A DNA stretch of 12,203 nt. Source: Acanthamoeba lenticulata. Taxonomy: Eukaryota > Discosea > Longamoebia > Acanthamoebidae. How positions within the stretch are numbered: position 1 is the first letter of the stretch; each line of letters starts with the position of its first letter. A program made the position numbers and the translations under genes. The DNA lies in the NCBI GenBank assembly GCA_002179805.1, contig NAVB01002133.1, positions 1-12,203 of the forward strand. The letters run 5' to 3'. The notes below the pieces were generated by a model. The model was given only the letters and a program-made list of their open reading frames with translations, had not been told where the DNA came from and ran no database searches. Shown piece after piece: positions 1 through 7,761 of this stretch.

Positions 1-106
1 AGAAATAATATGACTTTGATATTTTTGATTATTGTAATTTTAATGATTATGATAAAAACTATTATTGATTTCTGACGAACCTGGGTCTCTTCGTGTTGGG
101 GCGCAG
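1..106 (+). other. Partial intron (3' part) of the first gene
   Basis: The first 106 bases are AT-rich, especially 1-75, which is built of ATT/GAT-like words. They end in a pyrimidine/G-rich stretch and a CAG acceptor at 104-106. Downstream the composition shifts at once to GC-rich coding sequence, so this reads as the 3' part of an intron on the plus strand. The donor lies upstream of the window. Confidence 0.6.
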
Positions 107-507
107 GGCTGGCGGGGTTCGGCGTCTTCCTGTGTCTCGTGATCTGCGTGATGGGCTGGTTCAACAAGGGCCAGTTCGCGTGGAGCACCGAACAGGAGTA
201 CACGGCCCTCCTCAGCGGGCGTGAAGAGAGCGAGGAGGCCGACGAGGAGGCCCAGGAAGACTGGGTCGAGGAAGCCCGGATCAGCGACGCCTGGGCCGAA
301 GATGAGGACGAGGATGAAGGTGACGAGGACGGCGAAGAGTTTGAGGGTAATGATGAAGCGGACGGAAGCAAAAACGGAGACGCGAACGGTACATCAACAA
401 CTGGAGCGCAGGCCCAAGGCCTTGGGCGCCAGGAGCAACAAAACGCCGTCATGGAGCGAAGGAAACCTTCTTCGGCTGGTGCGGCTGGCGATGCGCGATC
501 GCATTAG
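107..507 (+). CDS. C-terminal exon of a membrane protein with an acidic tail (partial)
   Basis: This is the last coding exon of a gene whose start lies outside the window. It begins after the CAG acceptor at 104-106 with two bases of a split codon, then reads LAGFGVFLCLVICVMGW, a clear hydrophobic transmembrane segment of about 18 residues. A short polar stretch follows (FNKGQFAWSTEQEYTALL). The tail is extremely acidic, with runs of Glu and Asp through about 120-360 in the reading frame, and ends in a Ser/Gly/Arg-rich stretch at the TAG at 505-507. The topology suggests a C-terminal tail exposed on one face of a membrane. I do not recognise the family: many transporters and trafficking proteins end this way. 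An alternative is that the exon belongs to a longer gene with further small introns, but no convincing donor was seen. An AATAAG-like word near 548-553 could be a weak polyadenylation signal. Confidence 0.6.
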
Positions 508-859
508 CGCACGCATGCGCGTGTTCTGTCCGGGTGTATCTCAACGGAAATAAGCTAAACCATTTATCCTTTTTAGCGGTTCCACCGCGAAGCCAACACC
601 TAGGTAACGTGGTGCTCCTTTCATCGAGCTGACCCGCAAGGGTTCCCACGTAAGGATGAGCCTTTCGTTCGGGCGGTTAACTCCCGAAGGAGGTTGTACT
701 TAAAAAAGCATAAAATCACGTACTTATCGACCAGTACAGGAGTGTTCCATACCAAAGGCATTAGGATTTTACATATTTGGTAAGCTTTATCTCTCCGATC
801 AGACACGTGCACGTTTTCAAATTTTCAAACCTAGCCTCAAGGAGATATGCTGCAGGAGC
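508..859. other. Spacer between genes 1 and 2 with small inverted repeats
   Basis: No coding region is convincing here. The stretch would hold the 3' UTR of the first gene and the promoter/5' UTR of the second. Several short inverted repeats lie close together: GCGGT/ACCGC at 576-588, ACGTGG (607-612) with CCACGT (646-651), ACCC-GCAA-GGGT at 632-643 (a GNRA-type tetraloop if transcribed), and TTCGGG (668-673) with CCCGAA (683-688). I checked for tRNA box elements and 5S rRNA-like sequence and did not find them. From about 690 to 835 the sequence becomes AT-richer, which suits a promoter region. It contains a direct repeat of TTTTCAAA-like words at 814-829. Confidence 0.45.
804..809. promoter_or_regulatory. 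E-box CACGTG upstream of the finger-protein gene
   Basis: A perfect palindromic CACGTG hexamer lies about 50 bp before the first candidate start codon of the next gene, in an AT-rich stretch. This hexamer is the core site of bHLH and bZIP regulators in eukaryotes. A single hexamer can occur by chance, so a role is inferred only from position. Confidence 0.25.
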
Positions 860-3663
860 ATGTGGGGGACTTGTTCTCCGTCCTTTCTCTCGAATGCACA
901 GGTAGAGATGGAGAGACCACATGAACACTCTCCGGGAAGCCCTGCCTACGCTCGGGGGGACTCGCCAAGGCCACGGAGTCCTTTTCCGCTGAACGACTCC
1001 TCTTCTTTAACTTCCTCACCAACAACTTCTCCACGGCCCAACGATGATGGAAAGAACATCGACCGTGTTGTAGCGGCAGAGCTAAGGAGAGTGATCGGCC
1101 ACGAGAGGGAGCTCGTGAGCCTTGCGGAGCGCGACAAGGACGGCAAGTACACCTGTCTCTACCCGACCTGCCGCCAGAAGATTGGAGGACCCAACCGACA
1201 CAACCTGTGGCAGCACATTGTCAAGCACCTACGAATCAACTCATACGGTATGCGAAACCTCACACACTCCCTTCCCTCTACACGAAGTTGCGCTCCTCTT
1301 GGAGGTCGACTTTTGGTGAGGGATGGCCCGCCACCTGGCCGAGGCGGGACATCCGTTTGAACTTGGGGGGAGCAAGATCTCGAATTGTGAAATAGCCAAC
1401 TTGTTCCCTAAAGGGGCAATCTCGAGCCAACCTCAAAGAGGAGCCAGGAGTGTGCTGTTTGCACGTTTTGGCGATGTTCACTCTCCTTATCGGTCTAGAC
1501 TCTATCTTTGGACAATTGGTTCCATGGTTGCCATGGAGGTCGGATCAGCTGCCGTCAGCACACTGAGCGATTAATAGGAGTGACGCTCGTTCTCTTCCAC
1601 TCGCTAACGAGGCCCGAGGAACGGTCTCTTCTTTTGCAGACTCGCTTCCGTTGTCAACAGCACGCCGGGTGGGCGAGTGTACCGCCGGGCCACGCAAGCA
1701 GCGGGGTGGCAAGAGCCCTTCGTTATCTTCTTCTTCGTCTTCATCATCGGCTCCGACGCTGCCACACCCAGGCTCCTCTTCTTCTTCTATCTCCACCATC
1801 CACCAGGATCACTTGCTTGGTGTCACTTCCAGGGACCCACTTTGGCTCAGTCAGCTGCCTGAGCCGTTTGCTGACTTCTGTGCCAACTTCCTTCACACCT
1901 CGCCAACTATGGGCTCTATCTCACCCCTACCTTCTCCGCCCTTTTCCTCTTCTTCTTCATCTGCTCCTTCGCCTTCTTTATCCGTTTCATCAACATCAAC
2001 CTCCTCCTCCACCGGCCGCCCAATGACTTCGCCCTCCGGCTTTACTTCACCTTCGGCCACGTATCAATCCTCAGCTTCATCCGGCCGTTACCTGTCCTCC
2101 CCCCAGCAGTCCGCAAGCGTCTCGCCTCGGGCGCACCAAAGTGCTGCCGCCCTGCTTGAGCGCATCTCGGCGATGCCTTCCCACAGCAGTCGTTCTCCGC
2201 CCAGCCACGACCCGCGGAACCCCACTACGACCTCTGGCGGCGCAGTGTCCTCGTGGTCATCGCCCAAGACAGTCTCACCGCAAACATTGGCAGATGCATC
2301 TGCCTCGTCGACGTCATCATCACCTGCCCCAGGAAGCGCCCATTTTGCCCACTTGGCCATGGCCGCTGCGGCCGCAGTGCAGCAGCACCAGCAGCTCTTG
2401 CAGCGCAGCCATTCGGTGCCCACGCTCTGCGAGTTCTCGCCCGTGGCGACCACCGCCTCGCAACAGCTGCGCCACTCGGCTGCCTCGCCGCAGCCTCAGC
2501 CACCTCGGCCGTCTTCGTCATCCCCAACTACTCTGGCGAACAACAGCCCCAAGTCCGCTGAGGCCTTTCAGGCCAGCTCCGAGTGGCCGTTTGACGTCTC
2601 GGCCCTCAACAGCTCTCGTTCTTCGCGTGGCAAGCGGCTACGCACAGGCTCCGAAACCGTCGGCCACCAGCCTGGCTCGGGGCCACAGAAGCGCTCGCGC
2701 TCGGACTCGCTGGGCGGCTCCAGCCCGGGCTTTCGCCGAGACGATCTGGTCATCCACCTCGAAGCGCCGCCCAAGCGGAGGTCCAGTGAGGACGTTGCGG
2801 CCTTTGGGGACGCAGCTCGGCCTCCCGGCCTTCACCACGTTGCACAACAACATCAGCATCAGCCGCAACAGTCCCTGTATCAACAACATCAGCAACAACA
2901 TCAACATCAACAACATCAACACCAACACCAACAGCAACAGCAACACCAACAGCAACAGCAACAACATCGAGCTCCCGCGAGCTCCGAAGCGGCCGCATGG
3001 CAGTCGTCCACGAGCCTCCTCTGGAACATCGTGGAGCGAATCGAGGGGCTGCAAGCCGCGGTGGAGTCCCTGGTCGTACGAGATCGGCAACGCGAGGAGC
3101 AGCTGCTCGCGTTGGCAGCGCGGGACGACTTGATCGAGCGCGCCTTGAACCAGCTCTGCCAGATACTCGACACTGCCGCGGCCTCTGTCCCGCGCGGGGC
3201 AGGATCTCAGGTTGACGCCCCGCCATCGTTCTCGCTCGGGGCTGACGATGCAGCGATGCATCATCCCTCTTCATCGTCCTCTTCAGCCGCTACAAATTCT
3301 TCTTCATCATCGTCTTCCTCTTCTGGCAGAGGGGAATCCATTTTGGCATCAGCATCATCGTCTTCAAAGAGACCACGAAGTCGCCGGAGCTTCTCGGGCA
3401 GCAGTGAAGCGCCAATGCGCTCCTCTACCGCTTCTCCAGTACGGTCGAGATCACCTTCCTTCGCCTTCTACTCGCCCGGTTACTCGTCTTCCTCTGCCTC
3501 TGAGGCATCTTCCTCATCCTCGTCGTCCTACGCCGTCGACACGTCGAAAGAGGGTTGCGGGCCTGTGCTGCCACCTCTAGCTTCCCTGCTGAACCCTTCA
3601 TCACCACCCACAGAAGCAGCACAGCGGCACCGACCTCAACAGCGCCAGCACTCGCCTTCTTAG
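860..3663 (+). CDS. Ser-rich C2H2-like finger protein with Gln/His tract and coiled coil
   Basis: Two exons, 860-1247 and 1640-3663, join in phase 1 across a 392-nt GT-AG intron (acceptor TTTTGCAG) and give about 803 residues. Residues 75-125 form the only folded-looking N-terminal part and hold a finger of pattern C99-X4-C104-X14-H119-X3-H123. This resembles a single C2H2 zinc finger, though its spacing is longer than the classical one. The middle is Ser/Pro-rich. Residues 530-572 are almost only Gln and His. Residues about 585-645 (LLWNIVERIEGLQ onward) form a heptad-like coiled coil. The C-terminal 150 residues are Ser-rich with basic KRPRSRR-type stretches that could act as nuclear localisation signals. 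These traits suggest a DNA-binding or transcription regulator, but only by inference. The start is uncertain: an in-frame ATG at 908 follows a pyrimidine tract and a CAG at 899-901, so the first 16 residues may be 5' UTR or intron. Confidence 0.72.
1248..1639 (+). other. Long intron of the finger-protein gene
   Basis: GTATGC donor at 1248 and CTTTTGCAG acceptor ending at 1639. The phase fits exactly: one base from exon 1 plus two from exon 2 make a GAC codon and keep the long Ser-rich frame open. At 392 nt it is about four times longer than every other complete intron here. It contains an inverted repeat CCCGCC/GGCGGG at 1327-1348 and a second donor-like GTGAGG at 1316. That second donor would put the downstream exon in the wrong frame, so it was not chosen. 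No open exon inside the intron was convincing. Confidence 0.65.
2839..2970 (+). repeat. CAA/CAG/CAT trinucleotide tract coding Gln/His
   Basis: Imperfect trinucleotide repeat made mostly of CAA, CAG, CAT and CAC codons. It encodes residues about 530-572 of the finger protein, nearly all Gln and His in alternating blocks. The mixed codons rule out one simple slipped repeat unit and suggest an older tract. Gln/His tracts occur in regulators of many protists and animals. Confidence 0.85.
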
Positions 3664-3925
3664 TTTTGACTCCACAATGCACGCTTTCAAAAATCATAAA
3701 AGAAATCACATAAACCAATTTTCATGCGAACGTAAACATGTTGAATTGGATAGAGACCAAGATAAAGGAGAAGGAACTCTCCTCAACCACACCACCTCGT
3801 GCCGAGCAGCCACACCAGCGCCACGTACCCGTACGGTTGTCGAGCACCAGAGTTTAAACCCGTGCTCATCGCAACGTCAGGCACAGGAGAGGAATGCCAG
3901 CGTCAATCCCGCCAGCGGGGTGAAG
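3664..3925 (+). promoter_or_regulatory. Spacer/5' UTR before the GRAM gene with TATA-like and CCAAT words
   Basis: This 262-bp gap holds the 3' UTR of the finger-protein gene and the promoter of the next gene. It contains a TATA-like CATAAAAG at 3695-3702, a CCAAT at 3715-3719 and a small inverted repeat GGAGA/TCTCC at about 3767-3782. The frame of the next gene is open upstream to 3677, so a longer N-terminus cannot be excluded from sequence alone. The residues that would be added are low in order and lack any motif. The role of the boxes is inferred from position only. Confidence 0.3.
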
Positions 3926-5327
3926 ATGGACGAAAAGATGAAACTGCAGGACCGGCTTGCGGACGTTCTCGAGGAAAACAGGGGTTCGTGGCCAACGCCG
4001 GCGTGATCCGCCCCTTTCGTCACGGATCTTCGTTTACATTGGTTCCTCTTTTTGCAGGCCTCAAGCAGCAGGTCAACATCTTGCGTGAGCTCGAGATGAA
4101 GAATGAGGCCCAGGTAGCCGCCCTCCAAACCGAGCTCGACCGGTGGAAGGCGCAAAGCTTCCAGATAATGAGCAAGACCGCGGCCGCCGATGAGCGGGCC
4201 GTCCTCGACTCGCCCGAGTACCGCCGCCTCGAGGCCGAATGCCAGAAGCTTCGCCGCGCCAACGACCAGTTGCGTCTCGACCGCCCGCCCGCTCGCCATC
4301 ACGACATCGCTGACGGCGTATACGCCACATGCAGGAACGAACGGCGAGCGGCCGAACTGAGCCAGCGGCTGAGCGACGCCGAGCGACGGCTTCAGGCCAG
4401 CCAAGAGCGCGAGCGCACCCTGCGCGAGTCGCTCGCCCTCGAGTTCAAGGCCGAGCTCGATGGTGCGCAACAACGGCGTTGAGCCCTCTCCCGGCTGCCT
4501 AAGCTGATCGTGTCGACAAAAATTGAACACAGGGCTGAAGCAGAAGCTGAAGGAGAAGGAGGACGAGTGCGCGCGCCAGGCGAAGGAGAACCGGGCCCAG
4601 GCCGCGCAGCACCAGGAGACCCAGCAGCGGCTGCAGGTGATGCGCGAGCACGCCGAGGGGCAGCAGATGCACATCGACGCCATCACCGCCCGGCTGGCGC
4701 GGCTCGAGGCGCTGCCCTCGCAGACGCGCTCCGTCACAGAGATGCAGGACATCGAGGCCTTCCGCAAGCGCTTCGACCTTCCCGAGTCTGAGCTCTGCGT
4801 CGCCTGTATGCACAGCGGCCACATGACCTTGTTGTTGATGATGATGACGAAGCTGATGTTGATGATGATCGTGATCGTGATCGTGGATGGACAGACTATC
4901 ATTGCACATACAAGCACGCGTGGGGCTACTTGTACATTGCGCCCAACTTTGTGTGCTTTGAGGCCACCTTCTCGTCGGCGATCAAGTTTGTGGTGCCGTT
5001 GATCGAGGTCGTCGCCCTCCACAAGATCAAGAAGCACTTCCTCCCGGGCACCGGCACCGTCGCCGAGATCCACACGCGCTCTGGCAAGGTCGCGTCCTCT
5101 CCGCCTTGGGGGGGGGGTCCAAGAGGACAGAGACTTGGGCAAAGAGTCAACAGTGCCTTACCTTTTCTTTTGCCAACGGCATGATGGCGCCAATGCAGAA
5201 ATACCAAATCACGGGCCTGATGCAGCGAAAGGAGGCCCTGATGGACATCTACCAGCAGATGGTCAAGTCCAACATCGCCGTGAAGACCTACCGAGACGGC
5301 AAGGAGGAGACCTACAAGCTCGACTGA
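3926..5327 (+). CDS. Coiled-coil protein with C-terminal GRAM domain
   Basis: Five exons, 3926-3983, 4058-4462, 4533-4805, 4895-5088 and 5154-5327, with GT-AG introns of 74, 70, 89 and 65 nt, all in matching phase, give 367 residues. Residues 1-225 are long charged heptads (MDEKMKLQDRLADVL onward, then LKQKLKEKEDE), so a coiled coil. Residues about 231-315 match a GRAM domain: FRKRFDLPESELCVAYYHC, then HAWGYLYIAPNFVCFEATF, then a VVPLIEV strand and a KKHFLPG loop, as in the GRAM modules of TBC1D8/9-type and related membrane-associated proteins. GRAM domains have a PH-like fold and commonly bind phosphoinositides or membranes. The likely role is therefore a dimeric membrane-associated adaptor, but the partner is unknown. 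No TBC or other catalytic domain follows; the protein ends about 50 residues after GRAM. The ATG at 3926 was chosen because coding character starts there. Confidence 0.82.
4831..4888 (+). repeat. GAT-rich microsatellite inside an intron of the GRAM gene
   Basis: Most of the third intron (4806-4894) of the GRAM gene is an imperfect GAT/GTT repeat, including three tandem GATCGT units near 4867-4884. Similar GAT or ATC triplet runs occur in other introns here, near 8118-8136 and 12018-12050. Confidence 0.7.
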
Positions 5328-5452
5328 GATAGGACAAGACGTCTCTTGTTTTTGCGGCTTTTTTTGTTGTCGTTGTTTGTTTGTGGTGATGTAAAGAACA
5401 AGTTTGTTGATGTTGAGACGAAGAGGCGTTTGCGGGCCTTGAGGCCGGGCGG

Positions 5453-7444
5453 CTACTCGGCCTTGAGGCTGAGCGGGATGACGACGGCCTCGTTGGCCTC
5501 GGAGAAGAAGAGCTCGTCCTCCTCCTCGTCGTCGTGATCGGCGCCGTCGGCGTTGCCAACGGCAGGTGGTCTGGCGTTGCCGGCGCTGTCGTCGTCGCCG
5601 CCTCGCGGCCTCGCCTCGCCGCCGCTGGCCGTCACGTCGGGAGCTCTCTCCTTCACGAGCGACAAGAGTTCCTCCTCCATCGCCATCTTCACCGCCTTGG
5701 CCACCACGCTCGGTCGTCGCTCCTCTCCTCCTCCTCCTCCTCCTACGTTCCTCGTCTTCTTTTTCGTCTCCTCTTTTTTCTCCGCCGTTGGCGATCCGGC
5801 CTCGGGTTGCTGGGGCGCTGCCTCTTCATCCTCCTCACCTCGGATGTCCTCCTCGTCCTCGCCCTCCGACGGCGCCTCGTCCTCCTCGTCCTGAGGCGGC
5901 TGAGGTTGCTCGTCCCGCGGCGCCGCCGCTGGCGTTACGGTTTCGTTGGACTTGGCGGCGGGCTCGGCAGCTGCAGCAGCCGCCGCCGGGGCGGCCGCCT
6001 TGCGCTTGTAGAGGCGCTTGCTGCCGCTTCGCTTCTCCTTCTTGGCCGGGTCTTTGTCCTTCTCCTTGTCCTCCTTCTTGCCGCCGCCGAGCCAGTTGCG
6101 CGGGCTGGCCATGGCGGCCATCGACGCGATGGCGCCGCCGCGTCGCATGAGGCCCGGGCTGCTCGCGGGCAGCGACGCCGGTGGCGACAAGGCGCCTTGC
6201 GGCCCAGCGCTGGCAGCCAGCGTTTTCTCCTTGTTGGTGCTCGACGTCGCGCCAGAGGCCGCAGCCGCAGCTTCCGTTGGCGGTGACGCCGGTGTGGCCG
6301 CGTTTTCGTTCTTTTTGCCGCTTTCGTTTTCTTTTTCTTTGTCGTTTTCGTGTTCGTTCTTTGGCGGCTCGTCGTTGTCGTCCCCCTCGGCGATGCTCCA
6401 CTGCTCGCTTGCGAGGACGTCGCCCATGGGGATGTGGCGGCGCATCGACGAGGGCATGAGCGCCACCAGCGTGTTGTGGTCCTTGGCCTCCTCGGCCGAG
6501 ATGTGGTGCTTGCGCACCCAGCCGCCCTCCTGCCCGACCACGACGACCTCCACGATCGAGCCTCGGCGCGAGCTCGACGAGCCCAGGCCCGAGGCCGACG
6601 AGGCCAGCGACGAGCCGCCGGACGCCCTCGACGAGGACGGCGGCGAGGACGTGCCCGCCGACGAGCCCGGCGCGGGCCCGCGGGCCGAAGTGAAGCTGAA
6701 GCCCTCGCCGCGCGCCGACTTGGGCGGGTAGCGCGCCGACTTGGCCTGCTTCAGCTTGGCCTGCTTGCCGCTGCCGGGCCCGACGGCCGACTTGGCCGAG
6801 GCGAGGCCCCCGCCCGAGACCGAGTCAGGACTTCCGGCGCTCCCGCGGTCGAGCGTGGCGAGGCCAGAGAGGGCGGGCACGAGGTTGGCGCGCACGTCGG
6901 GCGTCGAGTTGGCCCGGTTGCGGCCCTTTTTTCGCGTCGTTGACGCTTTGCCGTTCTCGGCCTCCTCCCCGCTTTCGTTCTCGTCTCGCTTTCGTTCTTT
7001 CGATTCTTCGTTTCCATCTTTTGATGAAGAAGATGAGGAAGGCGAAGGAGGGCTCGTCTGCTGATCTCGGGGCGATGCGAAATTGCCAGGAGACGAAGCC
7101 GGGGAAGGAGTCAAAGGGATAATCAACGATCCGTTGCTGCGTGGCGAAGGAATCAGATAGGACCCGACGCTTGGTTTGTTGAGTTTTGATTTCGATTGCT
7201 TGTCGAGGAGCCGTTTGCTGCTGCTCTTCTTCATCTTGGCCTGCTTCTTCTTGGGGACAGGGGCGGGGGACGTCAGGGGGGACGACGAACACGATGACGC
7301 CGAACTGCTGGACAACGCTCCCTCGTCGTCGTCGCTATCGGAAGTCGATACCGAAGCCGATCGATCGAGTTTGTCTTCGTGGCTCTTGTTGCGCAGGGAC
7401 CGCAGGGAGACCGAACGCGCCGCGCGCCGAACCACCGACGACAT
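5453..7444 (-). CDS. Large intrinsically disordered protein, unknown function
   Basis: A single uninterrupted frame of 663 codons; the ATG is at 7444-7442 and the stop at 5455-5453. I do not recognise a family. Most of it is low complexity: Ser-rich (40-60, 260-292), Lys-rich (64-90), Lys/Glu-rich (360-380), Ala-rich (390-400, 483-497) and strongly acidic (517-541, 637-644). One island, about residues 292-352, looks ordered: it begins SRRGSIVEVVVVGQEGGWVR and continues with HHISAEEAKDHNTLVALMPS. Basophilic-kinase-type motifs occur as RANS (177-180), RRGS (293-296) and RRPS (577-580). A short helix-like stretch lies at 580-600 (VVAKAVKMAMEEELLSLVKE). The lack of introns is unusual beside its neighbours. 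The convergent GRAM gene ends 125 nt away. A scaffold or regulatory role is only a guess. Confidence 0.72.
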   Translation of the reverse strand: MSSVVRRAARSVSLRSLRNKSHEDKLDRSASVSTSDSDDDEGALSSSSASSCSSSPLTSPAPVPKKKQAKMKKSSSKRLLDKQSKSKLNKPSVGSYLIPSPRSNGSLIIPLTPSPASSPGNFASPRDQQTSPPSPSSSSSSKDGNEESKERKRDENESGEEAENGKASTTRKKGRNRANSTPDVRANLVPALSGLATLDRGSAGSPDSVSGGGLASAKSAVGPGSGKQAKLKQAKSARYPPKSARGEGFSFTSARGPAPGSSAGTSSPPSSSRASGGSSLASSASGLGSSSSRRGSIVEVVVVGQEGGWVRKHHISAEEAKDHNTLVALMPSSMRRHIPMGDVLASEQWSIAEGDDNDEPPKNEHENDKEKENESGKKNENAATPASPPTEAAAAASGATSSTNKEKTLAASAGPQGALSPPASLPASSPGLMRRGGAIASMAAMASPRNWLGGGKKEDKEKDKDPAKKEKRSGSKRLYKRKAAAPAAAAAAAEPAAKSNETVTPAAAPRDEQPQPPQDEEDEAPSEGEDEEDIRGEEDEEAAPQQPEAGSPTAEKKEETKKKTRNVGGGGGGEERRPSVVAKAVKMAMEEELLSLVKERAPDVTASGGEARPRGGDDDSAGNARPPAVGNADGADHDDEEEDELFFSEANEAVVIPLSLKAE

Positions 7445-7621
7445 CTCTTTCCTCTCCCTCTCTTGTTCTCTCTTGTGTCTCTTTACGCCCGTTCCCTCTC
7501 CTCCCCTAATTGCCTGTTGTAACTTGACAGACGCTTCGTGTACCGTGTCCCGTCCGTTCTTTTACCTCACCAAAGAGGGCTAGCCTGTAATTATTATTGT
7601 GAATAAACTGTTACTACACAA

Positions 7622-7638
7622 ATGGCCCAATGGGCCAT
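7622..7638. promoter_or_regulatory. Perfect TGGGCC palindrome upstream of the disordered-protein gene
   Basis: ATGGCCCA-A-TGGGCCAT is an exact inverted repeat with 8-bp arms and a one-base centre, about 180 bp upstream of the start codon at 7444. It presents the core TGGGCC on both strands, a word known as a promoter element (site II type) in plants. Its role in this organism is inferred from symmetry and position. Confidence 0.4.
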
Positions 7639-7718
7639 CACCTCAACGTTCGTTGCTCCTGGTGACTGTTCAGGAGACATGAATTCATTTTCTCTCTTTC
7701 TGCTGTTTGAAATGAATT

Positions 7719-7745
7719 TTTAATTGTTTCCAAGATTTTGGAAAC
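7719..7745 (-). terminator. 3' UTR hairpin and ATTAAA signal of the dehydrogenase gene
   Basis: On the minus strand, 17 nt after the TGA of the dehydrogenase gene, lies a perfect inverted repeat GTTTCCAA-AATC-TTGGAAAC (7745-7726). It is followed at once by ATTAAA (7724-7719), the commonest variant of the eukaryotic polyadenylation signal. Together they mark a plausible mRNA 3' end. The hairpin itself has no established function that I can assign. Confidence 0.4.
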
Positions 7746-7761
7746 ATTTCGGAGATCATCC

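Larger units (their letters stand above)
7445..7761. other. Spacer between the disordered-protein gene and the dehydrogenase gene
   Basis: Holds the 3' UTR of the dehydrogenase gene (right end) and the promoter/5' UTR of the disordered-protein gene (left end), both on the minus strand. The part next to the start at 7444 is purine-rich on the minus strand (GAGA-type words) and lacks a TATA box. The middle, about 7580-7620, is AT-rich. Two notable inverted repeats are listed separately. No small gene was convincing. Confidence 0.5.

Noticed and set aside
560..700. tRNA or 5S rRNA in the first spacer
   Set aside because: A GGTTCCACCGC word resembles a B-box at 10 of 11 positions, but there is no A-box, acceptor stem or cloverleaf around it, and no 5S-like sequence.
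2638..3264. Minus-strand frames opposite the finger-protein gene, with Leu/Val runs
   Set aside because: The hydrophobic runs are only the complement of the CAA/CAG/CAT tract and do not indicate membrane proteins.
4312..4334. GTATAC...TGCAG that looks like a tiny intron in exon 2 of the GRAM gene
   Set aside because: Only about 17 nt would be removed, far below any workable intron, and the exon reads through in frame.
5108..5117. Run of ten G
   Set aside because: It lies inside an intron of the GRAM gene, so a homopolymer error would not change the protein; no function is implied.
3877..5142. A 421-codon open frame on the minus strand
   Set aside because: It runs antisense across four introns and all but the last exon of the GRAM gene. 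That gene has a recognisable domain and consistent splice phases. The antisense product has no motif and reflects high GC content.
5453..5515. FFAT-like motif near the C-terminus of the disordered protein (EDELFFSEANE after an acidic run)
   Set aside because: The acidic flank and two Phe fit, but the position after the Ser is Glu rather than the small residue required, so the match is too weak to call.
5534..6286. A 250-codon plus-strand frame opposite the disordered-protein gene
   Set aside because: Its Leu/Arg/Ser-rich translation is what the antisense of Ala/Glu/Lys/Ser-rich coding sequence gives. It is shorter than the 663-codon frame and has no motif.
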